DNA of 37,503 nt from Rhodospirillales bacterium (GTDB lineage Bacteria; Pseudomonadota; Alphaproteobacteria; Acetobacterales; Acetobacteraceae), in contig JAGWIE010000001.1 in the NCBI GenBank assembly GCA_028866445.1, forward strand, positions 1 to 37,503, in the 5' to 3' direction. Below are positions 8,442 to 16,494 of this stretch, in pieces. How positions within the stretch are numbered: the stretch's first letter is position 1; every line of letters starts with the position of its first letter. The position numbers were made by a program, and so were the translations under genes. Under the pieces are notes generated by a model. The model was not told where the DNA came from. It searched no databases and saw only the letters and a program-made list of their open reading frames with translations.

Positions 8442-8780
8442 ATGAAATTTAAATTTATGGCGACCAGCGCTGCACTTATCATGATGAGTGGATCTGCATT
8501 CGCGCAAACGTCCACGTATTCACAGAGCACCACCACAACCGCGACGCCAGAAATGGCGGCTCCCGCACCTGTGGTTCCACCGGAGCCAGGGACGCTGAGC
8601 ACGACCCAAACCACCAAGGCCATAGATAGCAATGGTAATTCTTATGAAGCGTCGAAAACCACATATGGCAATGTGAATGGCGCAGCTTCCGATAGCACGA
8701 CAACGACAACGACGGCACCGCCGCCAGTCACGTATTATTCACAAAAAACAACGACAACTTCCACCGGCGACAGCAATTGA
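8442..8780 (+). CDS. small exported Thr-rich protein, unknown function
   Basis: A 112-residue protein with a clear Sec signal peptide (MKFKFMATSAALIMMSGSAFA, cut before Gln22). The mature part is low in complexity, with runs of Thr/Ser (QSTTTTATPE, DSTTTTTTAPPP) and a Pro-rich piece, PAPVVPPEPG, followed by TLSTTQTTKA. No cysteine remains after export and no enzymatic motif is visible; the composition suggests a disordered periplasmic or secreted protein. The start is fixed by AAAAGGAGTGAGGACC before ATG 8442, preceded by a 6-bp hairpin (8404-8419). The next gene encodes a lipoprotein sharing the MAAP...PGT..TTQTT module, so the two may be diverged duplicates. I do not recognise the family. 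Confidence 0.75.
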   Translation: MKFKFMATSAALIMMSGSAFAQTSTYSQSTTTTATPEMAAPAPVVPPEPGTLSTTQTTKAIDSNGNSYEASKTTYGNVNGAASDSTTTTTTAPPPVTYYSQKTTTTSTGDSN

Positions 8781-8793
8781 TTGGAATAATAAA

Positions 8794-9015
8794 ATGAAAA
8801 AAATCAATTATTTTCTGGTAATTCCAATGATCGTTGGGGTCGGCGCTTTGAGCGCCTGCGCAGACAATCCTCCGCAGACAACCACCACTTCCTCAGAGAC
8901 GGTACAGGGAACTGCACCAGCTGAAGCCCCACCTATGGCAGCGCCTATGCAACCCGTTATGCCGGGCACGGTGACAACGCAGACCACGCATAGTGAAACG
9001 ATGCCTGCGCAATAA
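8794..9015 (+). CDS. small lipoprotein, unknown function
   Basis: A 73-residue protein with a lipoprotein signal: MKKINYFLVIPMIVGVGALSAC, with lipobox LSAC giving a lipid-modified Cys22. The mature part is short, Thr/Pro/Met-rich and without predicted structure (PPQTTTTSSETVQG, APPMAAPMQPVMPGT, TTQTTHSETMPAQ). It begins 13 bases after the preceding gene and is probably co-transcribed. Its MAAP..PV.PGT..TTQTT stretch mirrors one in that gene. No strong ribosome site precedes ATG 8794 (only an A-rich AATAAA), so translational coupling is possible. A 13-bp hairpin follows the stop. Function unknown. Confidence 0.7.
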   Translation: MKKINYFLVIPMIVGVGALSACADNPPQTTTTSSETVQGTAPAEAPPMAAPMQPVMPGTVTTQTTHSETMPAQ

Positions 9016-9026
9016 CAAAACGTTAG

Positions 9027-9057
9027 CAATCCGGGCGAAGCATTTTCGCCCGGATTG
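9027..9057 (+). terminator. strong stem-loop between two exported-protein genes
   Basis: A perfect 13-bp stem, CAATCCGGGCGAA paired with TTCGCCCGGATTG, closes a 5-base loop (GCATT). It starts 12 bases after the lipoprotein stop and ends 20 bases before the next ATG. No U tract follows, so it may act as an mRNA stabiliser or partial terminator that lowers expression of the downstream gene. Confidence 0.5.
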
Positions 9058-9076
9058 TGAACGAAGGAGATTTGTG

Positions 9077-9559
9077 ATGAATAAAACGGGAATGTTGATG
9101 TTTGCCAGTGCACTTCTGGCTGCTCCGTTAGCCATGGCGCAAATGGCACCGCAAACATCCGATGGAGCACTGCCGGGGAATGACATCGGTACGCGCTCTT
9201 CTCTGCCGCGCTCGCCTAATGCCAGCAACATCAATAGTGGAGACATGACTTCAACTATTGCGCCAACGCCACCGGCGCCGGATGTGCCGCCAGGTTCGAC
9301 CGTTTCGGCATATCTGACGAGTGCCAGCCAATCTCTCTCCGCTCGGCAAACAGGCACGGCGGATGAAGCGCTCGAGGAAGCAGAAACCGCAATTCTGCAA
9401 CGCAGCGTGCCTGCGAGCATGGGGAATATGCCAAGTTCCGATCCAGTGGTGGCGCAGATTGAGCAAGCCCGCCAGGACATTGGCGATAATAACGACCAAG
9501 GGGCTTTGGCGACGATCCAGCAAATTCTTGCCAGTAACGCGCCGGAGCTTAATCTCTGA
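9077..9559 (+). CDS. exported protein with C-terminal helical repeat-like domain
   Basis: A 160-residue protein with a Sec signal (MNKTGMLMFASALLAAPLAMA, cut before Gln22). A disordered Pro/Ser-rich linker (TIAPTPPAPDVPPGSTVSA) follows. The C-terminal 80 residues look helical, with two similar helices: TADEALEEAETAILQRS and NDQGALATIQQILASN, separated by DPVVAQIEQARQDIGDN. The pattern recalls small TPR-like exported proteins seen in acetic acid bacteria, but I cannot assign a family. GAAGGAGA sits seven bases before ATG 9077. It is third in a run of small exported proteins and shares their Pro-rich AP..V.PPG segment. It converges on panC with two bases between the stop codons. Confidence 0.75.
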   Translation: MNKTGMLMFASALLAAPLAMAQMAPQTSDGALPGNDIGTRSSLPRSPNASNINSGDMTSTIAPTPPAPDVPPGSTVSAYLTSASQSLSARQTGTADEALEEAETAILQRSVPASMGNMPSSDPVVAQIEQARQDIGDNNDQGALATIQQILASNAPELNL

Positions 9560-9561
9560 AT

Positions 9562-10401
9562 TTAGCCCACGGCCAGATTGTCTAGCAGCCGCACATGGCC
9601 GAGCCGTGCAGCGGCAAGCAGACGTGCGGGTTGTTGCAGTGTACCCAGCGGTTCCAGCGTTTCGGCATGAACAAGGGCGACATAATCCGGCACCATTCCG
9701 GCGGCGGCGAGTTCGTGCCGGGCATTATGCAGCGTGGCTGAAGGCTCTTTGCCAGAAATTAAATACTGCACGGCATGTTTAAGTGCTGCGTGTAGCTTTG
9801 GTGCTGATTTGCGCTCTTCAGCGGTGAGGTAGCGGTTGCGGGACGACATGGCGAGGCCATCTTCCTCGCGCATGGTGGGAACAGGCACGATACGCACTGG
9901 CAAATGCAAATCCGCCACCATACGCCGCACCACCTGAATTTGCTGCCAATCTTTTTCACCGAAGAAAGCAGCACCGGGCTTCATTTGCCCGAATAATTTA
10001 GCAACCACCGTTGCTACGCCGTTGAAGTGGCCGGGGCGCTGAGTGCCCTCCCAATGCTGGCTGGGGCCGTGTACATGCAATGTGGTGGCATGACCCTTGG
10101 GGTACATTTCTTCCATGCTTGGCAGCCAAAGCAGCGCGCAACCAGCTTCCTCAAGCTTTGCGATGTCACCTGCCTCGTCACGCGGATAGCGGGCGAGGTC
10201 TTCTTTGGGGCCAAACTGCGTAGGGTTCACGAAAATGCTTGCCATTGGTGTGAGACCCGTTTGCCTCGCGGCCTCAATCAGGGCGAGATGCCCTTGATGA
10301 AGTGCACCCATGGTGGCGATGAGGCCAGTGGGCCCGAGGCTTGTGCGGGCGGCGGTGAGCTCTTCAAATGTTCGGGCGATGATCATCGGGCGGACTTTCA
10401 T
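9562..10401 (-). CDS. panC: pantothenate synthetase
   Basis: A 279-residue enzyme that joins pantoate and beta-alanine using ATP, the last step of pantothenate synthesis. It has the nucleotidyltransferase HIGH-type motif TMGALHQGHLALI near residue 30, the FVNPTQFGPKEDLARYPR pantoate/ATP segment, FFGEKDWQQ and the MSSRNRYLT loop. The length is normal. ATG 10401 gives MKVRPMIIARTFEEL; ATG 10386 is an alternative, and neither has a strong ribosome site. It is divergent from cydD, with 60 bases between them, and there is no panB in the window. Confidence 0.95.
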   Translation of the reverse strand: MKVRPMIIARTFEELTAARTSLGPTGLIATMGALHQGHLALIEAARQTGLTPMASIFVNPTQFGPKEDLARYPRDEAGDIAKLEEAGCALLWLPSMEEMYPKGHATTLHVHGPSQHWEGTQRPGHFNGVATVVAKLFGQMKPGAAFFGEKDWQQIQVVRRMVADLHLPVRIVPVPTMREEDGLAMSSRNRYLTAEERKSAPKLHAALKHAVQYLISGKEPSATLHNARHELAAAGMVPDYVALVHAETLEPLGTLQQPARLLAAARLGHVRLLDNLAVG

Positions 10402-10461
10402 TATTTTTCAACATACGTCCAGCCCTGGGCAACAGGATTGGCTGGGGTTAAGTAGGTCAAC

Positions 10462-12147
10462 ATGAGTAGAGCCTCAAAACCCTGGATAAAAGCTGAACAA
10501 AAATCCGGATTTCGCGCCGCGCGATTTTCTTTGGTTCTTGGCACAGCGGGCATTGCCTGCGGCATTATTCAGGCAGGTGCGGCGGCGCGGCTACTGGCAG
10601 CATTGCTGCATGTGCAGCCGGGGGGCGTGGCCGCATGGGGCAGCGCCTTCGTGTTCATGTTGGCGGTATTGGCCCGGGCTTGGCTGCAAATGCGTGCTGA
10701 GCGTGGGAATTTTGAGCTTGGTGCCGCCGCGCGCCGGCGGTTGCGGGGGCAGGTGCTCAGTGTGCTGTTGGCACTGGGTCCGGCCGGCCTGCGGGGGCGG
10801 CATTCGGCTGAACTTGCCGTCACGGCGGTGGACAGGGTGGAGGCGATGGAAGGATTTCACGCCCGCTGGGTGCCAGCGACCGGGCTTGCCGTGGTTGGTC
10901 CGGCCATGATCGGACTGGTGGCGCTGCTGACGGATTGGCGCGCCGGGCTGATTCTGGTGATTGGGGGGCTTTTCGTGCCCTTCGCCATGGCGGTGGCGGG
11001 CATCGGCGCTGGTGTTGCCGCCAAGAAGCAATTTTTAGCGATGACACGCTTGCAGATACGCTTTCTAGACCGTGTTCGGGGTATTTCGACGATTGTTCTG
11101 GCAGGACAGGGGGATGCCGAAACCAAAGTCCTGGCGGCGGCGGCAAAAGAGCTAAGGAAGCGGACCATGCGCGTATTGCGCGTGGCGTTTCTATCCTCCA
11201 CGGCGCTGGACCTCGCGGCAGCGGCGGCACTTGTGCTTATCGTCATCCGCTTTGTGCCGGTGCTGCGCGGCGTGCATGAACTGGCGCCGACTGCCTTGTT
11301 TCTGGTGCTGCTGGTGCCGGAGTTTTTTGCCCCGTTACGCGGTTTCGCGGCGGTTTATGGAGACCGCATGGCGGTGGAAGCTGTGGCGGAGGAATTGCAG
11401 GCATTACCAGAGGCGCCGCCTACCGTGCCGCCTGCGGATATCCGCTCTGTCGCCGCGCACGGGGTAACGTTGGGCTTTGAGCATGTAACTTTCGCGTGGG
11501 ATGCGGCGCGGCCAGTGCTGGAGAATCTGACCTTTAAGGTGGGGCGCGGCGAGATGCTGTTGCTTACCGGTGCATCCGGCACCGGTAAATCAACGATCAT
11601 TGACCTGATTCTGGGGTTTTTGGCACCGGAGGCTGGGCGCATCACCATAAATGGCGCGGAGATGGAAATTCTCGTTCCCGCCGCGCGGACACGGATGCTT
11701 GGTTGGATCGGCCAGAAGCCGGTGATTTTCGCAGGCACAATTGAGGAGAATATCCGTTTTGCCAACCCTGCGGCGGGGGAGGATGAGCTGAAAGCGGCCA
11801 TCCGGAATGCGCATCTGGAGGAGCTGGTTGCCAGCCTGCCGCAAGGTATCAAAACGCCGCTGGGCGAAGGCGGATTTGGAGTTTCTGGCGGGCAGGCGCA
11901 GCGCATTGCCATCGCCCGCGCGTTTTTGAAGGATGCGCCATTGCTGTTGCTGGATGAGCCGACCGCGCATCTCGACCCGGCGGTTGAGCGGGATATTCTG
12001 GAAAGCCTGAAACACCTTGCCGCCGGGCGCACCGTGGTGCTGGCCACGCATTCCACCCAGGCGATGGATTTCGCCAAAACTATAGGTGCAAAGCGCATAG
12101 ACCTCGACGCGCTACGCTACGCGAGCTGGCGCGGGGTGGTGGCATGA
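10462..12147 (+). CDS. cydD: thiol exporter ABC protein CydD
   Basis: A 561-residue half-transporter: six membrane segments (about residues 20-310) fused to an ATPase domain (about 335-561). Walker A is TGASGTGKST (about 368), the signature is VSGGQAQRIA, Walker B is LLLLDEP, and the switch histidine is in LATHSTQ. In the known system CydDC exports cysteine and glutathione to the periplasm and is needed for cytochrome bd maturation. The stop overlaps the cydC start by four bases (ATGA), so the heterodimer is made from one message. No cydAB genes are in the window, so the link to a bd oxidase is not shown here. Confidence 0.9.
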   Translation: MSRASKPWIKAEQKSGFRAARFSLVLGTAGIACGIIQAGAAARLLAALLHVQPGGVAAWGSAFVFMLAVLARAWLQMRAERGNFELGAAARRRLRGQVLSVLLALGPAGLRGRHSAELAVTAVDRVEAMEGFHARWVPATGLAVVGPAMIGLVALLTDWRAGLILVIGGLFVPFAMAVAGIGAGVAAKKQFLAMTRLQIRFLDRVRGISTIVLAGQGDAETKVLAAAAKELRKRTMRVLRVAFLSSTALDLAAAAALVLIVIRFVPVLRGVHELAPTALFLVLLVPEFFAPLRGFAAVYGDRMAVEAVAEELQALPEAPPTVPPADIRSVAAHGVTLGFEHVTFAWDAARPVLENLTFKVGRGEMLLLTGASGTGKSTIIDLILGFLAPEAGRITINGAEMEILVPAARTRMLGWIGQKPVIFAGTIEENIRFANPAAGEDELKAAIRNAHLEELVASLPQGIKTPLGEGGFGVSGGQAQRIAIARAFLKDAPLLLLDEPTAHLDPAVERDILESLKHLAAGRTVVLATHSTQAMDFAKTIGAKRIDLDALRYASWRGVVA

Positions 12148-13772
12148 ACCCGATTATGAGCATTACGCTGCTTTGGGTCCGTAGGCCGGGGTGGCTTCTG
12201 TTGGCAGTGCTTCTCTCGCTCGGCGCGCTGGCAGCGGGTGTTGTGCTGATGGGGTTTTCCGGCCATGTGCTGGCGGTTGCCATGGTTGGCGGGGTGCTGA
12301 CGGTTCCGACTTTGCTGGCATGGATCGGCACCGCCCGTGTGGGGCTGCGATATGGCGAGCGAGTGGTTGGGCACGAGGCGATTTTCCGCGCTTTGGCAGA
12401 TTTACGGGTGTGGATGTTCCGTGGGCTGGCGCGCAGCGCTGCGGGGGGGCTTGGCTTGCGGCGCTCCGGTGATGTGCTGGCCCGGCTGGTGAACGACGTT
12501 GACACGCTGGACGGGTTGTTTCTGCGCATCTTCGTGCCGCTGCTGGGGGCGGTTATGTTGCTGCCATTGCTGGCATGGATTCTGGAGCGCGAGCATGGGC
12601 TGGCTTTGCTGGTTCTGGTGCCGTTCTGCTTTGTGGCCTTTTGGGTGCCATGGCGCGCGGCGCGCGCGGCTGAGGAGAACGCCGGCAAGGCGGGGCTTGC
12701 GATGGCGGGCTTACGCACCGCCGCGTTGGATGCGCTGCATGGCTTACGCGAGGTAAAAATCTTCGCCGCTGAAGGCCGGATGCTGGCGGAGGTGCAGGCG
12801 CGCGAAGCCCAGCTTCTCTCCGCCCAGCGCGAGCTGGCGGCGGAAGGGGCGAAGCTGAACGCCATAGCCTTTATCACAGCGCAGGGCGGCATTTTGCTGG
12901 CGATTATTCTTGGGTTTTTCGGTTTGCCGATCGCCGCCGTCGCGGCTGTTCTGGTGCTCACCGCCGCGTTTGAGGCTGTTCTGGGCCTGCCGCGCGCCGG
13001 CCTACTCTATGGCCAGGCGAAAAAGGCCGCCGCCCGAGTGGTGCAGGCTGCGGAAGCTGGGCCGCCAGTGCCGGAACCGGCGGTTATCGCCACAATGCCA
13101 AACCGCAATGCGATTGCCTTCGAGCATGTGAGCTTCCGCTATGCAGCGGACAGGCCATTTGTGTTCGAGAACCTCTCCCTGCAATTGCCGGAAGGCTCGC
13201 GCACGGCGATCCTTGGGCCCTCAGGGGCTGGTAAATCCACCATCGCGGCGTTGATGCTCAAGCTCGTGCAGCCAGTAAGTGGTCAGATACGTTTTGGCGG
13301 CACGGATATATTGCAGCTGTCTGCCGAGGGGTTGCGCCACCGCATCGCTTATCTGGGGCAGACCACACATCTGTTCGCCGACAGCATCCGCAATAACCTG
13401 CTGCTGGGCGACCCAGCGGCAAACGATGCCAAGCTGTGGGCGGCGCTGGAAGCAGTGCAGATGGCGGAGGTGGTGGGCGCGTTGCCTGACGGGTTGGATA
13501 GTTGGCTGGGCGAGGGGGGTGCCACGCTTTCGGGCGGGCAGGGGCGGCGTTTGGCTCTGGCGCGCACATTGCTGATGAACGCGCCGATTATTCTGCTGGA
13601 CGAACCCTGCGCGGGGTTGGACGCGGCGACGGAGCAGGAGTTCTTCCGCGTATTCAACGCCGCGACGGAAGGCCGTACGGTGCTTTTAATTCTCCACCGG
13701 CTGACAGGTGTGGAGCAACTGGACCGGATATGGCGCTTTACCGGCAACACATTAGTGGCGGCGGCGGGTTAG
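12144..13772 (+). CDS. cydC: thiol exporter ABC protein CydC
   Basis: A 542-residue partner half-transporter of CydD. Membrane segments occupy about residues 15-290; the early sequence YGERVVGHEAIFRALADLRVW is typical of CydC. The ATPase domain has Walker A GPSGAGKST (about 356), signature LSGGQGRRLALAR, Walker B IILLDEP, D-loop AGLDAAT and switch histidine LILHRL. It is coupled to cydD by a 4-base overlap. Its TAG stop overlaps the stop codon of the convergent PrsW-like gene by three bases, leaving no room for a separate terminator. Confidence 0.9.
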   Translation: MNPIMSITLLWVRRPGWLLLAVLLSLGALAAGVVLMGFSGHVLAVAMVGGVLTVPTLLAWIGTARVGLRYGERVVGHEAIFRALADLRVWMFRGLARSAAGGLGLRRSGDVLARLVNDVDTLDGLFLRIFVPLLGAVMLLPLLAWILEREHGLALLVLVPFCFVAFWVPWRAARAAEENAGKAGLAMAGLRTAALDALHGLREVKIFAAEGRMLAEVQAREAQLLSAQRELAAEGAKLNAIAFITAQGGILLAIILGFFGLPIAAVAAVLVLTAAFEAVLGLPRAGLLYGQAKKAAARVVQAAEAGPPVPEPAVIATMPNRNAIAFEHVSFRYAADRPFVFENLSLQLPEGSRTAILGPSGAGKSTIAALMLKLVQPVSGQIRFGGTDILQLSAEGLRHRIAYLGQTTHLFADSIRNNLLLGDPAANDAKLWAALEAVQMAEVVGALPDGLDSWLGEGGATLSGGQGRRLALARTLLMNAPIILLDEPCAGLDAATEQEFFRVFNAATEGRTVLLILHRLTGVEQLDRIWRFTGNTLVAAAG

Positions 13773-14650
13773 GCATGGCCGCGTGACCGCGCGAGAGCGA
13801 CAAGGCCGAGATCCAGCGTGAAGACCAGTGGCAATGCCGCGCACATGACGATGCCATGCACGTTCGGGAAGCTTAGCTTCAAAACAAGAACTGCGATTGT
13901 GAGCAGCAGCAGGGCGGCGGAGAAGCCCAATGCCCTGTTGCCTTTAGGGTCGACCGGGACGCGAAAGCCGTAAAGTGCCGTCTGCCCGTTCATGGCATGG
14001 TTGGTAAGGATGAGCGCGAATAGCCCCTCCAAGAGCATCAGCACGGGAAGAAGTTTTCGCGGCCAGACCAGTGCTGGCGCGTAGCCATGCAGGAAGATCA
14101 GAAAGTCGTAAGAGAAGTGGAATGCGATCGGCACAACGAGCGCCAGCAACATTAGCCGGTTATCTGAGCCGTTGCGGCTTTGCCATGACAGCGCCATGAA
14201 CGAACCCATGGTGAAGCCGAAGATTGCGTGCATGGGCACGGCTGAAAGTGCGCGAATAACCCAAACCACAAAGCCGCCGCCTAGCACATAAAGTTTATTC
14301 TCTAACACCGCGAAGCCAAGCGAGCAGCCCACAGCAACCAAAATGGCAATGCCTGGGCCGATTTCGTCCAGCTCGCGCTTGCCAAAGCGGCGGACAGCGG
14401 CAAATTTCACCAACTCCTCCGGCACGGCGGCCAGAAACAGCGCGTGGACAAAGGCATGGGCCATGAAGGAAAGCCCGGTTTCCGGCACCAGAGATTCCAA
14501 CAGCTCGATGATCAAGGCTAACAGAGCAAAGCGGGCGCCGAGCTTGAACAGCCGCTTGCGTGTGGCCTTTGGCAGCCGGACATTTACCTTGATCGCCGCA
14601 ATTTCCCACAACAGCAAAGCCGGGAGAATGGCGATGAAAAAGCTGAACAA
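13769..14650 (-). CDS. PrsW-family intramembrane protease
   Basis: A 293-residue polytopic membrane protein carrying the PrsW-type metalloprotease residues: PEELVKF (E78, E79, K82), LGFAVLEN (E117, N118), PMHAIFGFTMG (H141) and AFHFSYDF (H178, D182). PrsW of Bacillus cleaves an anti-sigma factor in the membrane; the target here is unknown and no anti-sigma gene lies nearby. About eight membrane segments are evident. The only start that keeps the first helix is TTG 14650, because an in-frame TAA lies 15 bases upstream. The TAA stop overlaps the cydC stop. Family assignment is firm; the biological role is open. Confidence 0.8.
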   Translation of the reverse strand: MFSFFIAILPALLLWEIAAIKVNVRLPKATRKRLFKLGARFALLALIIELLESLVPETGLSFMAHAFVHALFLAAVPEELVKFAAVRRFGKRELDEIGPGIAILVAVGCSLGFAVLENKLYVLGGGFVVWVIRALSAVPMHAIFGFTMGSFMALSWQSRNGSDNRLMLLALVVPIAFHFSYDFLIFLHGYAPALVWPRKLLPVLMLLEGLFALILTNHAMNGQTALYGFRVPVDPKGNRALGFSAALLLLTIAVLVLKLSFPNVHGIVMCAALPLVFTLDLGLVALARSRGHA

Positions 14651-14732
14651 GGGCAGGTTCTTTCGTTACGGAGCCGGGTGTTATAAACACCTGCCTGCCG
14701 GGATTCTTCAACCGTGACGCTGTTCATTTTTT

Positions 14733-14761
14733 CTTGAAGCCCGTGGAAAAATTCCTATAAT
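14733..14761 (+). promoter_or_regulatory. RpoH (sigma-32) heat-shock promoter of hsp20
   Basis: CTTG (14733-14736, within TTCTTGAAG) and CCTATAAT (14754-14761) are separated by 17 bases, matching the alphaproteobacterial RpoH pattern CTTG-N17/18-CCTAT. This would give a 5' UTR of about 105-110 bases before the small heat-shock gene. Confidence 0.75.
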
Positions 14762-14803
14762 AAATTCACTCGGCCGCCTCAATAAGGGGTTTGGGTGCTC
14801 ATT

Positions 14804-14876
14804 CGGTTTGCCGTGACGGGAACCGTTGGAGCGTTTTGAACGTTGAAACGCCTTGCTTTTTTAAGAGGGTTACATC
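14804..14876 (+). promoter_or_regulatory. ROSE-like RNA thermometer in the hsp20 5' UTR
   Basis: Three successive hairpins: CGGTT...AACCG (14804-14825) with an inner CCG/CGG; GCGTTTT/GAAACGC (14831-14851); and the last one, CCTTGCTT (14851-14858) paired with AAGAGGG (14863-14869) around a TTTT loop, leaving G14855 bulged. The last hairpin buries the ribosome site AAGAGGG and contains the TTGCT element with bulged G that defines ROSE thermometers of small heat-shock genes in rhizobia and enterics. C14851 is shared between hairpins two and three, so they compete for one base. Confidence 0.7.
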
Positions 14877-15335
14877 ATGAATTACGATTTTGCGCCACTT
14901 TTCCGTACCGCTGTTGGCTTTGACCGGCTTGCCCGGCTTGTGGAAACACTTCCGCAGGAGGCAACGCATTATCCGCCTTATAATATCGAGAAAACTGGTG
15001 AGGATAGCTACCGCGTCAGCCTGGCGGTAGCAGGATTTGCACCGGAGAATATCGAACTAACGGTGAAGGATAATGCGCTGCTGGTTTCCGGCAATCTGGG
15101 CGAGGAAACTAGGGGTGAATTTCTGCATCGCGGCATTGCCGCTCGTGCCTTCCAACGCCGTTTTGTGCTGGCCGAGCATATGGTGGTGGATGGGGCTGAG
15201 TTGGTGAACGGCCTGCTTAACGTAAACATCCGCCACGTGGTGCCGGAGAGTGCAAAACCCCGCCGGATCGAGATTGCCATACCCAAGGCTGCGAACCAGG
15301 CTATCAGCACGCCCCAGCTTCCGCACGCGGCATAA
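14877..15335 (+). CDS. small heat-shock protein Hsp20 (IbpA type)
   Basis: A 152-residue alpha-crystallin-domain chaperone (domain about residues 38-130) that binds unfolding proteins and holds them for refolding by DnaK/ClpB. Visible family features are YPPYNIEKTGEDSYRVSLAVAGF at the domain start, the LLVSGN strand, the GIAARAFQRRFVLAEHM stretch and GLLNVNI before the C-terminal tail; the tail carries the RRIEIA segment. It resembles class A alphaproteobacterial Hsp20 (IbpA-like). Control appears double: an RpoH promoter and a ROSE-like thermometer lie directly upstream. A strong hairpin with a T tract follows the stop. Confidence 0.93.
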   Translation: MNYDFAPLFRTAVGFDRLARLVETLPQEATHYPPYNIEKTGEDSYRVSLAVAGFAPENIELTVKDNALLVSGNLGEETRGEFLHRGIAARAFQRRFVLAEHMVVDGAELVNGLLNVNIRHVVPESAKPRRIEIAIPKAANQAISTPQLPHAA

Positions 15336-15340
15336 AAAAG

Positions 15341-15364
15341 AAAGGGGCCGAAAGGCCCCTTTTT
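15341..15364. terminator. bidirectional intrinsic terminator between hsp20 and prfB
   Basis: AAAGGGGCC and GGCCCCTTT form a 9-bp stem with a GAAA tetraloop, with a T run after it on the plus strand (to 15364) and a run of A before it (T on the minus strand). It can therefore end both the hsp20 and the convergent prfB messages. The plus-strand T run reaches into the prfB stop codon (15363-15365). Confidence 0.85.
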
Positions 15365-16494
15365 ACTCCGCCATCGCTGATGCTTCGGAGCGCGTGGCAC
15401 CCACGCGCGCCGCGAGCGAGGACGCCAGGAACGGGTCCAGCGCGCCATCCAGCACCGCTGACGGATTGCCGGATTCGTAGTTGCTGCGCAGGTCTTTCAC
15501 CAATTGATACGGGGCCAGCACATAAGAGCGGATCTGGTGCCCCCAACCGATATCGGTTTTGGCGGCTTCCGTCGCGGCGGAGGCGGCTTCACGCTTCTGC
15601 AATTCCTGCTCATACATGCGCGCCTTCAGCATGTTCATGGCGGTGGCGCGGTTGCGGTGCTGAGAACGGTCTGTCTGGCAGGCGACGATGATGCCGGTCG
15701 GGATGTGTGTGATGCGGATGGCGGATTCGGTTTTGTTCACGTGCTGGCCGCCAGCACCGGAGGCGCGGAACGTATCCACCTTCAAATCCGCCGGGTTGAT
15801 CTCGATCTCGATTGTGTCATCCACCACCGGATAGACCCAGACGGAGGCAAAGCTGGTCTGGCGGCGGGCATTCGCGTCAAACGGCGAGATGCGGACGAGC
15901 CGGTGCACGCCGGCCTCGGTCTTCAGCCAGCCATAGGCATTGGTGCCGAAGATCTGGATGGTCATGGATTTGATCCCGGCCTGTTCGCCCTCGGATTCTT
16001 CCATGATCTCGGTCTTGAAACCCTTGCGCTCGGCCCAGCGCAGATACATGCGCGCCAGCATCTGCGCCCAGTCCTGCGCCTCGGTGCCGCCAGCACCGGC
16101 ATTGATTTCCACGAAGGCGTCGCGGCTATCGGCCTCGCCCGAGAGGAGTGATTCAATCTCCTTCTCCTTCGCTGTTTCGGCCAGGCGTTCCAGCGTGGCA
16201 ATGCCGTCTTTCACCATCACCTCGTCAGCCTCGCCCTCGGCCAACTCGATCAGCTCAAGCGTATCCTTCGCTTCAGCCTCTATGGCGTTCACGCCATCCA
16301 CCATGGAGGCCAGCCGGTTGCGCTCGCGCATCACCGCCTGCGCGGCCTCGGCATCGTTCCATAGATTCGGGTCTTCGGCCCGGTGGTTCAGCTCGGCGAG
16401 CTTGAGAACAGCGGCATCCCAGTCAAAGATGCCTCCTCAGCAGGGCGACCGAACGGCCGATCTGCTCATGTAATTGGTCTGATTCAGCGGACAT
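15363..16494 (-). CDS. prfB: peptide chain release factor 2, programmed +1 frameshift
   Basis: RF2 (376 residues after frameshifting) releases peptides at UGA and UAA. Codons 1-23 (16494-16426) encode MSAESDQLHEQ...LLRRHL and end at an in-frame TGA (16425-16423). Reading resumes one base on, at GAC 16424, giving DWDAAVLKLAELNHRAEDPNLWND. The shift site is CTT TGA C, with AGGAGG three bases upstream of CTT, exactly the arrangement used for RF2 autoregulation: low RF2 slows termination at UGA and favours the shift. The body has the stop-recognition SPF motif (LVRISPFDAN) and the catalytic GGQ (ASGAGGQHVNKTESA). This is a regulatory frameshift, not a defect. The start ATG 16494 has only a weak ribosome site. 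Confidence 0.95.
16423..16437 (-). promoter_or_regulatory. prfB programmed frameshift signal
   Basis: On the minus strand AGGAGG-CAT-CTT-TGA-C: an internal ribosome-binding-like hexamer three bases from the slippery CTT, followed by the UGA stop and C, the weakest termination context. All elements of the canonical RF2 autoregulatory site are present. Confidence 0.93.

Noticed and set aside
11355..12098. A 247-codon minus-strand frame inside cydD, and similar ones in cydC and mrcA
   Set aside because: Arg/Ser/Ala-rich shadows of ABC-transporter and PBP coding sequence with no motifs of their own.
15504..16151. A 215-codon plus-strand frame inside prfB
   Set aside because: It is antisense to the conserved GGQ and SPF regions of RF2; no independent evidence.
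16423..16494. prfB as a frameshifted pseudogene
   Set aside because: The break occurs exactly at AGGAGG-CAT-CTT-TGA-C, the known programmed site, and both halves are well conserved.
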